From NCBI RefSeq assembly GCF_041435015.1, contig NZ_CP107989.1, positions 9,734,001-9,798,000 of the forward strand: 64,000 nt of DNA, in the 5' to 3' direction. Under the pieces are notes generated by a model that saw nothing but the letters and a program-made list of their open reading frames with translations, was not told the origin of the DNA and ran no database searches. Below are positions 36,360 to 44,973 of the stretch, one piece after another (position 1 is the stretch's first letter; each line of letters opens with the position of its first letter). Origin of the DNA: Streptomyces canus (GTDB taxonomy: Bacteria; Actinomycetota; Actinomycetes; Streptomycetales; Streptomycetaceae). Made by a program: the position numbers and the translations under genes.

Positions 36360-37043
36360 GTGAGCACCGTCCTGGCCGGGTACGGCCTGGTCAAGAAGTA
36401 CGGCTCCACCACCGCACTGGCCGGGGTGGATGTGGAGGTCCACGAGCGCGACTCGCTGGCGATCATGGGCCCGTCCGGGTCCGGCAAGTCCACCTTGCTG
36501 CACACCCTCGCCGGGATCGTCCGACCCGACGACGGTCAGGTGCTGTTGCGCGGCGAGCGCATCGACAACCTGGGCGAGAACAAGCTCAGCGCCCTGCGCC
36601 GCAAGCGGTTCGGGTTCGTGTTCCAGTCGGGTCAGCTGCTGCCGGAGCTGCCCGCCGAGGAGAACGTCGCGCTGCCGCTGATGCTGGAGGGCATGCCGCG
36701 CAAGGAGGCCGCCGCCCGCGCCCGCCGCTGGTTCGCGCCGCTGGGCCTGGACGGGTTGGAGCTCCGCCGTCCCGGCCAGCTCTCCGGCGGCCAGGCACAG
36801 CGCGTCGCCATCGCCCGCGCCCTGGCCACCGAGCCGGACGTGGTGTTCGCCGACGAGCCCACCGGCGCCCTGGACCAGCGCACCAGCACGGAGGTGGTCC
36901 ACCTGCTGACCTCCGCCACCCGGGAGACGGGCGCCGCCCTGGTGATGGTCACCCACGACGCCGACGTGGCCGCGCACTGCGACCGGATCCTCCAGGTCCG
37001 CGACGGCCGTATCGGCGGCCACTGCCAGTACACCGTCGCCTGA
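36360..37043 (+). CDS. ABC transporter ATP-binding protein (LolD/MacB type)
   Basis: The protein has 227 residues from GTG 36360. It contains Walker A GPSGSGKST (37-45), Q-loop FVFQSGQLLPELPAEENVAL, signature LSGGQAQR, Walker B VVFADEPTGALD and the switch His in VMVTHDAD. The TGALD Walker B ending is typical of the MacB/LolD/FtsE group that pairs with FtsX-like permeases. The permease gene follows 19 bp downstream. The system probably acts mechanically on the envelope or exports a peptide or lipid, but its substrate is unknown. Confidence 0.94.
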   Translation: MSTVLAGYGLVKKYGSTTALAGVDVEVHERDSLAIMGPSGSGKSTLLHTLAGIVRPDDGQVLLRGERIDNLGENKLSALRRKRFGFVFQSGQLLPELPAEENVALPLMLEGMPRKEAAARARRWFAPLGLDGLELRRPGQLSGGQAQRVAIARALATEPDVVFADEPTGALDQRTSTEVVHLLTSATRETGAALVMVTHDADVAAHCDRILQVRDGRIGGHCQYTVA

Positions 37044-37062
37044 CCCCCCGGAGGCAGCCGTC

Positions 37063-39078
37063 ATGCGTTCCCCCGTCCTGCCCCTGACCTGGCACCTCGC
37101 CAGGTCCTCCGGCCGTCGCGGCCTCCAGTCCCAGCTGCTCGCGGCCGGTGCCGCCGCCGTCGGCTCGTTTCTCCTGCTGCTGATGACTGCCGCCGCCCTC
37201 GGTGCGGGGGCTCGCGCCGACCACACCACGTGGCGCACCCCCGACGCCGTATCGGCCAGGGAAGCGACGGCGGTCCAGGCCACGACCACGACATACGTAC
37301 GCCAGGAACCCGTGAGCGTCGTGAACCTGGCCCGCCTGCCCGGCCGTGGACAAACCCCGGCGCCTCCCGGCCTGAGCCGCTTCCCGAGACAGGGTCAGGT
37401 GTACGTCTCTCCTGCCCTGGCCGAACTGCTGCGCAAGCTCCCCGCTGCCCAACTCGCCGACCGCTTCCCGAAGGTGAGCTCCTACGGCACGATCGGCGCC
37501 GCCGGTCTCGCCTCGCCCGACGAGCTGGTCGCGGTGATCGGACGGGCGCCCGGGGACGCGGCCGTCTCCAAGGCGGCCGGGGAGCAGAACTACTACGACG
37601 AGGGGCTGACGAAGCGCGCATGGGTCTCCGGGTTCTCCGGCACCAAGGCCAGTGTGTTCACCGGCATCGACCGGGGGGCCGTGCTGCTGGGCGTGGTGCT
37701 GCTCGTCATGCCGGTCGTCGTGCTGGCCTCGGCGGCCGGGCGGCTCGGCGCGGCTCGGCGTGAACAGCGGCTGGCCGCGCTGCGGCTGGCCGGGGCGACG
37801 CCGCGGCAGATCCTCGCCATGACCGCCGTCGAGGCCGCGGGAGTCGGCGCAGCCGGGGCGATGGCGGGCGCGCTCGCCTACACGGCACTGCTGCCCGCGC
37901 TCGCCGACATCCCGTACGGCGTCGGCACCTGGTACACCGGCCGGCTGTGGGTGGGGCTGCCCTGGCTGGCGGCCGTGGTGGCGGCCGTCACCGCGCTGAT
38001 CACCGTCAGCGCGGTGACCATGCTGCGCCAGGTCGCCACCTCGCCCCTGGGCGTCGCCCAGCAGGCGAACCCGCGCCGCACCCGCGCGATCCGTCTGCTG
38101 CTGTTCGTCGCGGTCCTGGGCTACATCTGGGCGACCACGGGCGACAGCGGACAGCTCAAGCCCCGGCAATTGCTCGCCCTGCTGGCGCTCTTCTACGGCG
38201 CGTTCTGGCTGTTCGGCCCCTGGGTCGTGGACCGATTGGGCCGGATCGTGGGCCGACGCGCCAGGCGCCCGGCCACGCTGCTGGCCGCGCGTCGGCTCAG
38301 CGACGACCCGCGCGCGGTCTGGCGCACCGTCAGCGGCTTGGTCCTCGCCGGGTTCGTGGCCGGGTTCTTCTCCGTCAGTACGCTGTACTTCGACGGTCCC
38401 AGCCACCGCGACCAGGTCGGGGTGATCACCGCGAACGCCGCCGACGCCCGGCATACCGCCGCCCAGGCCCGTACGCTCCTGCGGCAGGCCGGCGTCATCG
38501 CGACCGTCACCGTCACGAGCGAGGACGACTACGACAGTCTGCTCGGCGGTGCCGACGGCGTCATCGCCCACGTCTCCGGCGGCCAGGCCCGCATCGACAC
38601 CGGCGTCACCGCGCTCACCCCCCTCGGATCGGGCCGCTACCCGTTCACACAGGAGTACGCGTCCGCGTCGGACGACATGGTCGTCGCCCGCGTCGCCACT
38701 GTCAGCACTGCCACCCTGGTGCTGAGCTTCCTCGTCGCAGCCGCCTCCGCCGGCCTTACGGCCGCTGCGAACGTCCTCGACCGACGCCGGATGTACGGCC
38801 TGCTGCGGCTGGCCGGCACCCCGCTTCAGGTGCTGGACGGGGCCCGGATCCGCGAGACCGTCATCCCGCTTGTCGTCCTGGCAGGCGGCACCACCGCCAT
38901 GGGTGCCTTCGGCGCCATGCAGCTCAACAAGGCGGCCGGTACCACGATCAACGCCTCCGGTGTCGTGCAACTGGTGATCTGCCTGGCCGTCGGCACGCTG
39001 GCCATGCTCACCGCGATCACCGGCAGCAGGCCCCTGCTGCGGAACGTCACGGAGGGGCCGGCACAGACGGCGGACTGA
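37063..39078 (+). CDS. FtsX-like ABC transporter permease
   Basis: The protein has 671 residues from ATG 37063 (GGAGG site). It has an N-terminal membrane helix, an extracellular domain of about 150 residues, three helices around residues 205-330 (VLLGVVLLVMPVVVLASAAG, LAAVVAAVTALITVSAVTM), further helices around 345-390 and 425-445, a second outer segment, and a final set of helices near the C-terminus. The repeated ARREQRLAALRLAGATPRQI and DRRRMYGLLRLAGTPLQVL elements are the FtsX/MacB coupling motifs. It forms one transporter with the preceding ATPase. Confidence 0.9.
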   Translation: MRSPVLPLTWHLARSSGRRGLQSQLLAAGAAAVGSFLLLLMTAAALGAGARADHTTWRTPDAVSAREATAVQATTTTYVRQEPVSVVNLARLPGRGQTPAPPGLSRFPRQGQVYVSPALAELLRKLPAAQLADRFPKVSSYGTIGAAGLASPDELVAVIGRAPGDAAVSKAAGEQNYYDEGLTKRAWVSGFSGTKASVFTGIDRGAVLLGVVLLVMPVVVLASAAGRLGAARREQRLAALRLAGATPRQILAMTAVEAAGVGAAGAMAGALAYTALLPALADIPYGVGTWYTGRLWVGLPWLAAVVAAVTALITVSAVTMLRQVATSPLGVAQQANPRRTRAIRLLLFVAVLGYIWATTGDSGQLKPRQLLALLALFYGAFWLFGPWVVDRLGRIVGRRARRPATLLAARRLSDDPRAVWRTVSGLVLAGFVAGFFSVSTLYFDGPSHRDQVGVITANAADARHTAAQARTLLRQAGVIATVTVTSEDDYDSLLGGADGVIAHVSGGQARIDTGVTALTPLGSGRYPFTQEYASASDDMVVARVATVSTATLVLSFLVAAASAGLTAAANVLDRRRMYGLLRLAGTPLQVLDGARIRETVIPLVVLAGGTTAMGAFGAMQLNKAAGTTINASGVVQLVICLAVGTLAMLTAITGSRPLLRNVTEGPAQTAD

Positions 39079-39254
39079 TCCCGTACCGACGGCAGGCCGG
39101 CTGCTCGCGACGCAGCCCCGACATCACGCAATGAGCGCGCCGACGACGGGACGGCAGCGCCAAGAGGAAATCCCGAGCCCGGTTGACAGTGCCTTGACAC
39201 TCGGGCCGTTCGAGGCCGCTTGGCTATCACCGCCTGGGGCCGAAGCCGACTGGG

Positions 39255-40178
39255 CTACCCGGTGGTGAGCGCTTTGCCGTAGACCGTGGAACTTCGCTGG
39301 ACGGTCATGCCGATCCGTTCGTACAGGGACAGCGCGCCGGTGTCCGAGTGCGTCCACAGCGTGCAGGTCTGCTTCCCCTGCCGGTAGAAGGTGCGGAACG
39401 CTTCTCGCAGCAGCATGCGAGCGATCCCTCGATTGCGGTGGTCGCGGCGTACCGCAACCCGCTCGACGTACCCCTCGTCGCCACCCGGAACGTCCAGCGA
39501 CAGTACCGCGCCGACCATCTGGCCGCCGGCGAAGGCCACCGGTGACGCCGCAGGTTCGAACGTTGCTTGTTCGACCGTGTGCCTGGCCCACTCCGCGTAG
39601 GTCTTCCGCCGCTGCTGCCACTCGTCGAAAGCGTCCTCGGTGAGCTGGTACGCCGCCTGTTCGTCGCCAGGCCGAAACGCTCGGACGGTGATGGCCGCCG
39701 GCGTCTCGGGCACCTCCGGTTCGACGGGCATCGCGATCTCCAGGAGCCACTCGGTGACGAGCCGGGAGTAGCCACTGGACCGCAGGAGAGCTGTCGCCGG
39801 GTGATCGCTGTCGGAGACCGTCTGGGCAATGCGGTCGCTTCCCAACTGCCGGGCCCGTGCCTCGGTCCAAGCCAGAAGCGAACTGCCAAGACCCTGCCCC
39901 CGGTGACCGGGGTGCACATGAACCGTGGCCCGCCGCCCCTTCACCCAGCTCCAGCCCGCGAGCTCTCCCTCGGAGTCGCGAACGAGCACCGTGTCGGACC
40001 TCAGTTCCAGGCCTGGCAGGCTGAGATCAGCCGCAATGCGATCGGAACCGGTCGATGCACGGCCATGCAGCTCGTTCTCGCATGCGGTGACCAGACAGTG
40101 AACTGCGTGGACATCAGCGGTTGTTGCCGATCGGCTCCGGTACCCGGCAGGCAGCGACTTCGGGGAAAGATCAGACAT
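39255..40178 (-). CDS. Two-domain GNAT acetyltransferase (mycothiol synthase-like architecture)
   Basis: The protein has 307 residues. Two GNAT domains are visible: the first with HVHPGHRGQGLGSSLLAW, the second with VERVAVRRDHRNRGIARMLL and a C-terminal LYERIGM. The tandem layout resembles MshD (mycothiol synthase) and related antibiotic acetyltransferases. Similarity to MshD beyond the fold is not evident, so the substrate is left open. The start at 40178 has only a weak ribosome site. Confidence 0.82.
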   Translation of the reverse strand: MSDLSPKSLPAGYRSRSATTADVHAVHCLVTACENELHGRASTGSDRIAADLSLPGLELRSDTVLVRDSEGELAGWSWVKGRRATVHVHPGHRGQGLGSSLLAWTEARARQLGSDRIAQTVSDSDHPATALLRSSGYSRLVTEWLLEIAMPVEPEVPETPAAITVRAFRPGDEQAAYQLTEDAFDEWQQRRKTYAEWARHTVEQATFEPAASPVAFAGGQMVGAVLSLDVPGGDEGYVERVAVRRDHRNRGIARMLLREAFRTFYRQGKQTCTLWTHSDTGALSLYERIGMTVQRSSTVYGKALTTG

Positions 40179-40262
40179 GAGGTGAACCCTGCGCCATACG
40201 CACTTTCATGTCGACCTGAATACCTGCTGTACCACCCCGGCCTCCACCACCGGGTCGCGTCG

Positions 40263-40571
40263 TCATCGGTCTGAACGGCTGACAGCACTCGGTGTGCGGC
40301 CCGTGAGCCGGACGGCGATCCACTCCTGCAACTGCCGGTCGGAGTAGGGGCTGTCCCGAAGCGCGAACCATTCCAAGTACTGCAAGATGTTCTCCGAGCG
40401 TTCCGGGTGGCCCACCGCGATCACATCGACGCCGATCTCGCCCGTCGAGGCGTTGACGTACACACTGCTGTCGAGGGCCATCATGGCGAAGCCCGGGTGG
40501 CCCGGGTGTATGCCGAGGAACGCCGACGCCGCGCCCCGGCCCATGATGTCCCAGCGTTTCAGGAGCCGGAC
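40263..40571 (-). pseudogene. C-terminal fragment of an unknown gene, truncated at a recombination junction
   Basis: The minus strand reads VRLLKRWDIMGRGAASAFLG, then DSSVYVNASTGEIGVDVIAV and QYLEWFALRDSPYSDRQLQE, ending at 40263. The sequence is protein-like, but it has no start and stops matching anything where the plus-strand SDR gene begins (about 40575-40597). I do not recognise the family. Confidence 0.45.
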
Positions 40572-40587
40572 CCGGTCCACACCGCCG

Positions 40588-41469
40588 GTGCGGTTCGGCG
40601 GCCACGTCACGGGCGCCAACCAAGGACTCGGCCGTGCCCTCGTCGAAGGACTGGCGGCCCGCATGCACCAGGACGACCTCGTCCTGCTCACCGGCCGCAG
40701 CCATCAGCGCGTGGCCGACGCCGCCCGCGAGGTCGCCCTGTTGCCCGGCACACGTGCCCGCGTGGAGGGCCGTGTCCTCGACGTCACGGACACCGATGCC
40801 GTCGCCCGCCTCGCCGAGGACCTCCGCGGCCGGCACGGAGGAGTCGACGTCCTCATCTCCAACGCCGTGGCTCGCCTGTTGCCCGAGGAGTCGCAGGCCG
40901 CGCGGGCGGACGAGTTCATCGACGTCTCCAACACCGCCACGCACGCGATCCTGCGGTCCTTCGGCCCTGTTCTTCGCCCGGGCGGCCGGCTGCTCGTCGT
41001 GGCCAGCAGCCTGGGCACCCTCGGTCATCTCGACCCGCGGCTGCACCACTTGTTCGACGGGGCGAGCCTGGAGCAGGTCGAGTACGCCGTCGAGTCGTGG
41101 CGCAGCGCCATCCACCGCAAGAGCGCGCAGGAGGCGGGCTGGCCCGTGTGGCTGAACGTGCCGTCCAAGGTGGCTCAGGTCGCCGCCGTCCGCGCTGTCG
41201 CCGCCGAACGCCGCGCACGCGACCTGGCCACCGGCACCCTGATCGCCTCTGTGTGCCCCGGCATGGTCGACACCGCCACGTCACGCCCCTGGTTCAGCGA
41301 CTACAGCGGTGCGCAGTCACCGGCCCAGGCTGCCGCGGCCGTGCGCGACCTGGTTTTCGCCGATCACGTCGATCCCACCCTGTACGGCGAGTTGGTCCGC
41401 TTCGGAAGGGCCCGGCCCTGGCACGACGGCACACCTCCACGGGAACAGGACCGGATGCTCACGCCCTGA
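40588..41469 (+). CDS. Short-chain dehydrogenase/reductase with altered N-terminus
   Basis: From GTG 40588 the product has 293 residues and begins RFGGHVTGANQGLGRALVEG, where the family normally has a hydrophobic strand before TGANKGLGR. The rest is intact: DVLISNAVARLL (NAG-like motif), SS in VVASSLGTLGHL, a W-P-V-W-L-N-V-P-S-K-V active-site region in place of the usual Y-x-x-x-K context, and PGMVDTATSRPWF. There is no ribosome site, and the region upstream belongs to an antisense gene fragment. The gene was probably truncated and fused during a rearrangement; it may be inactive. Confidence 0.62.
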   Translation: MRFGGHVTGANQGLGRALVEGLAARMHQDDLVLLTGRSHQRVADAAREVALLPGTRARVEGRVLDVTDTDAVARLAEDLRGRHGGVDVLISNAVARLLPEESQAARADEFIDVSNTATHAILRSFGPVLRPGGRLLVVASSLGTLGHLDPRLHHLFDGASLEQVEYAVESWRSAIHRKSAQEAGWPVWLNVPSKVAQVAAVRAVAAERRARDLATGTLIASVCPGMVDTATSRPWFSDYSGAQSPAQAAAAVRDLVFADHVDPTLYGELVRFGRARPWHDGTPPREQDRMLTP

Positions 41470-41738
41470 ACGCACGGGGCCCGCCATCAAATCAAATCTC
41501 CTGACCTTCTCTTCTTGGAATGGCTGCTGCAGGAGTATCGGCCGGAATTCAGTCGGGCTCTCTGGCTGATCTTCCGTGCGGAGCGTTACTGGAATTTGGC
41601 GTGGATGGAGTCATACGAGACAGTGCATCGGACTTTCGGGAGTTTTGAGCGCACGATCCTGGCACGCTTGCGGCGGCGCGGACGGCCGATACGGGCGGTC
41701 GCGTCAACGCCTTCGTTGTCGAGCGGAAAGAGAAGACA

Positions 41739-42190
41739 ATGCGATCTTCTCTGGCCAGGGCACTCGTTGCCACGAGCGCCGTCGTCGGCATTGCCGCTGG
41801 AGGCCTTGCGGGTGCGAGTGCGAGCGTGGCGGCCGCGCAGCCGGTCACCAAGCCCGCGGTCAGCAGCCAGCGTGTCGCCCCCCAGGCGGTGAACAACCTG
41901 GGCCTGAACACAGCCCGAGCCAAGAACTGGCAGAGCTGCCTGAACGCTTGGGGCTTCAACGCCGGTACCGAGGACGGACACTGGGTACCAACAGCTGGAA
42001 GGCGGCCCAGAGAATGCTCAACGCCTGGGGCTACAACGCCGGTACCGTCGACGGGATCGTCGGAACCAACACGATCAGGGCGCTGCAGAATTTCTTGAAC
42101 GCGGTTGGCGAAAATGCCGGAACCGCTGACGGGGTCGCCGGACCGCAGACCAGGGCCGCGTTCTGGAGTTACAACGCCACAGGCTGCTGA
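41739..42190 (+). pseudogene. Secreted peptidoglycan-binding-domain protein with a one-base frameshift
   Basis: ATG 41739 begins a clear signal peptide (MRSSLARALVATSAVVGIAA) and the first PG_binding_1-type repeat (NWQSCLNAWGFNAGTEDG). At about 41978 the frame breaks. The second and third repeats follow in another frame (NSWKAAQRMLNAWGYNAGTV and ALQNFLNAVGENAGTADG), ending at 42190. Adding one C to make CACCTGG would restore GHLGTNSWK. It is a recent frameshift or a sequencing error. A terminator hairpin follows at 42212. Confidence 0.75.
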
Positions 42191-42211
42191 GTCAACGCTT
42201 CGTGTCGCGTC

Positions 42212-42248
42212 GGGCCGGTCGAGCGGGAATGGGCTGCTCGACCGGCCC
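42212..42248 (+). terminator. Hairpin terminator after the peptidoglycan-binding gene
   Basis: GGGCCGGTCGAGC (42212-42224) pairs perfectly with GCTCGACCGGCCC (42236-42248) around an 11-base loop, 22 bp after the stop. Confidence 0.72.
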
Positions 42249-42389
42249 GGAACACCGTCGTAGTCGTGAGGGCGGTGGCGTGTGTATCGCCGGCCTCGGC
42301 GGAGGGCGCGTTCGAGGTGGTCGTCGTCGGTGAAGGCGATCTTGGCCGGCGGACCTCGCCATGCGGTGACCAGATGCCAGAAGCGCCGC

Positions 42390-42512
42390 CGCAGTCATTT
42401 CACCTGCGGCCACGCGTCGTTCTTCCACAGCTCGACGCTCGTCGCCTTCCATTGGCCGTCGAGCGGGAGACTGTCAGGACCAGCCGTGTCGGTGCAGCAG
42501 CCGCCACACCGC
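42390..42512 (-). mobile_element. IS630-family transposase relic
   Basis: On the minus strand VWRLLHRHGWS is followed by a stop and then QSPARRPMEGDERRA, and in a shifted frame SVELWKNDAWPQVK. This is the end of the IS630 winged-helix transposase N-terminal part (HGWSxQxPARRxxERDE...ELWKKxxWPQVK). A stop and a frameshift show it is dead. No inverted ends were recognised. The surrounding 42191-42862 region holds no other gene. Confidence 0.62.
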
Positions 42513-42862
42513 CGCCATCGCGCAGCCGATGGCGAACAGCGCGAGGTGGCGACGCGGCTGCCGGCGAATTGTGGACGGCGGCAGCGGTGGCCGGCATCGA
42601 CACCGAGGACTGGATCCGCGACGAACCGGAACTGCCCGGCATCTGCCTGCGGGTGGCCGCTCAGTCGGAGAGCGGGCCGGATACCGACCCGCCGGACTGA
42701 CGATGCCGGGCCGTCCTCGCGGCGACCCGGGTGGGCTGTACCGGGTTGCGGAGCCCCTCATCACACGGCCGACCCCGTCCGTTCCGCAGCACTCGCGGGG
42801 CGGCGACGACCCGCGCCCGACACGGGGACACACCCCACATCGGCCGTCCCGCCCCGGCAAGT

Positions 42863-43483
42863 TCAGCTGTTGGTCTCTTCGGGCTGCGCCTCGGCCGCCG
42901 GGGTGGTCTCCGCCTCCGGTGCGGTGTAGTAGACGGAGGAGCCCTGCTTGGTGCGCTGGGCCTGGCTCCTGGCCACAAGTCCCTCGAGGGTGACGCGTAC
43001 GACCTTGGTCTTGATGTCGCGCTCGGGATGGGCCTGGCCGAGCGCCGCGGAGATCTCCGCAGCGGAGCGCGGTTCCTTCTGCTCGGTGAGGTGGCTGCGG
43101 ATGAGCCCCACCAAAGTGGGCTGGGCCGCCTTCGTCTCGGACTTGGCGGTGGACTTCTTGGCCGTCGTGCCTTCCTGCGCAGCGGTGGACTTCCGTGCGG
43201 TTTGCTTGCTGCGCGGTGCGGCCTTGGCCTTCTGCCGGGGAGCCGGCACCTTGGCGGCCTCGGCCGAGGGTGTGGACTCCTTGGTCGTCTGTGTGACGCC
43301 GAGCGCCTGCTGGATGCTCACCAGCACGCTGTGATCATGCTGTAGGGCGACCAACTGCTGTTGCAGGGCAGCGATGTCCCCGCTGATGCGTTCCTGCTCC
43401 TTGAGGTTGGTCTCGAGATCGGTGGCAACTTGGGTGCTGTACTGGTGTGTCAGTCCCGTGGTGTCGGTCGTGCTCTCGGACAT
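42863..43483 (-). CDS. Coiled-coil, Lys/Ala-linker, winged-helix-like regulatory protein
   Basis: The protein has 206 residues. It has an N-terminal coiled coil (about 15-65, DLETNLKEQERISGDIAALQ), a low-complexity Lys/Ala/Thr/Ser linker of the histone-H1 kind (about 80-125, ARKSTAAQEGTTAKKSTAKS), and a C-terminal domain resembling a small winged helix (TLVGLIRSHLTEQKEPRSAA through LEGLVARSQAQRTKQGSSVY). It may be a nucleoid-associated or regulatory DNA-binding protein. The linker composition argues for DNA binding but I cannot name the family. Confidence 0.68.
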   Translation of the reverse strand: MSESTTDTTGLTHQYSTQVATDLETNLKEQERISGDIAALQQQLVALQHDHSVLVSIQQALGVTQTTKESTPSAEAAKVPAPRQKAKAAPRSKQTARKSTAAQEGTTAKKSTAKSETKAAQPTLVGLIRSHLTEQKEPRSAAEISAALGQAHPERDIKTKVVRVTLEGLVARSQAQRTKQGSSVYYTAPEAETTPAAEAQPEETNS

Positions 43484-43849
43484 GATGCTGGCCTTTCCTC
43501 GGTGTGCGGCCGTGACGCAGAGGCGGAGCGCAACGCTGAACCGGGCAGCGTGGGCTGCACTGGCAGCGCGGATGCCGTAACTGCCACAGAATTCCTTGGC
43601 ATAGAGATACTACGGACAAGCGGAGCCAACTGTTCTCTGCGCGCAGCATCTGCTGTCCCCTGGCGAGGTCATGGCTGCCATGTCCGGGCGGCCGGGGCCG
43701 GACTTCAACGTGGCAGGGTGGGCCATGTACACGGAAGGGGGAGGCGCCGGAGTGCCTCGTCGGTGTCCCGCTGGTGATGCGACGGAGGCAGCGCTCGGAC
43801 TCCTGCGGCCGCTCGGCACACGCTGACACGGTGAGCGCCCTGGACGTGA

Positions 43850-43877
43850 CTGCGACCGTCCGGCCGTACGGTCGCAG
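43850..43877. promoter_or_regulatory. Perfect 10-bp inverted repeat upstream of the ECF sigma gene
   Basis: CTGCGACCGT (43850-43859) and ACGGTCGCAG (43868-43877) are exact inverted copies with an 8-base spacer, 34 bp before the sigma-factor start. It could be an operator or a short hairpin. The rest of the 428-bp gap 43484-43911 shows no gene. Confidence 0.55.
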
Positions 43878-43911
43878 TGAACTCGCGCACTGGGCCGGTT
43901 AGGATCCTGGC

Positions 43912-44859
43912 ATGGCCCTGACCTTCAGCGACGTGGATCGGTTCGAGGCGGCCAGGCCGCGTCTCGAGGCCATCGCCTACCGCATGCTCGGCTCGGCGAG
44001 CGAGGCGGAGGACGCCGTACAGGAGACGTATCTGCGGTGGCAGGCCGCCGATGTCGGGCGCATCGAGGTGCCCGAGGCATGGCTGACCAAGGTGCTCACC
44101 AACCTCTGCCTCAACCAGCTCACGTCCGCCCGCGCGCGTCGCGAGACATACGTCGGCCAGTGGCTGCCCGAACCTTTGCTCGAAGGGGACCCGATGCTGG
44201 GCCCGGCGGAGACGGTCGAGCAGCGCGAGTCGGTGTCGTACGCCGTGATGGTCCTCTTGGAGCGGCTCGCGCCCAACGAGCGGGCGGTGTACGTGCTGCG
44301 CGAGGCATTCGCCTACGCCCACCGGGAGATCGCCGAGATCCTGGACCTGAGCGAGGCGGCCAGCCAGCAGATCTTCCATCGTGCGAAGAAGCATGTGGCG
44401 CAGGGCGGGGCGCGGGTCGAGATCGACCAGGCGGCCGTGCGCCGGATCGTCGAGGAGTTCCTCGCTGCGGCGACCAGTGGTGAGACCCAGCCGTTGATCG
44501 AGCTGCTCACCTCGGACGCCATCGCGGTGGGCGACGGCGGCGGAAAGGTGCCGGCCCGGGCCAGTGCCTTCGAGGGCGCACGTGCGGTGGCGAAGTTCCT
44601 GCGCGGGTTGTTCAAGCCGACCCGGGCCAAGCGGGATCTGCTCGGCGGTTCCCCCGACTTCTACGCCGCCACGGTCAACGGCGGCCCCGCGGTCATCGCG
44701 GTGGTCGAGGGCCGTGTCTTCGGCATCATGTGCCTGGAGCCGACACAAGAGGGCATCGTCGCGGTGCGCAGCCAGGTCAATCCGGACAAGCTGGAGCGGG
44801 TGACGCAGCGTTGGGCGGCGGGCGATTTCGGTCCTCCCGTCCTGACCGAAGCCCTCTGA
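43912..44859 (+). CDS. ECF41-type RNA polymerase sigma factor (SigJ-like)
   Basis: The protein has 315 residues. Sigma region 2 is at the start (RPRLEAIAYRMLGSASEAED, AVQETYLRWQ) and region 4 has LAPNERAVYVLREAFAYAHR and EIAEILDLSEAASQQIFHRA. A C-terminal SnoaL/NTF2-like domain of about 130 residues follows (VEEFLAAATSGETQPLIELL), which in ECF41 factors regulates activity in place of a classical anti-sigma factor. ECF41 genes usually sit next to an oxidoreductase target, and here an FAD oxidoreductase starts 114 bp downstream. Confidence 0.92.
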   Translation: MALTFSDVDRFEAARPRLEAIAYRMLGSASEAEDAVQETYLRWQAADVGRIEVPEAWLTKVLTNLCLNQLTSARARRETYVGQWLPEPLLEGDPMLGPAETVEQRESVSYAVMVLLERLAPNERAVYVLREAFAYAHREIAEILDLSEAASQQIFHRAKKHVAQGGARVEIDQAAVRRIVEEFLAAATSGETQPLIELLTSDAIAVGDGGGKVPARASAFEGARAVAKFLRGLFKPTRAKRDLLGGSPDFYAATVNGGPAVIAVVEGRVFGIMCLEPTQEGIVAVRSQVNPDKLERVTQRWAAGDFGPPVLTEAL

Positions 44860-44973
44860 CTTCTTGCGTGACGCAGGTCACTCCTGTCTCCTGTCAGGAA
44901 TCGGCGGGCTGCCCGGTTCAAGGGGCGTGACCGGGCCAGAAGGCACCGGACCCGCGCAGACAGGAGCAGGAAC

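Noticed and set aside
39183..39199. Two TTGACA sequences 11 bp apart
   Set aside because: They lie between the 3' ends of two convergent genes and no -10 or gene start follows at a suitable distance.
43335..43829. Minus-strand frame upstream of the coiled-coil regulator
   Set aside because: No start signal and no coherent protein sequence; it overlaps the real gene in another frame.
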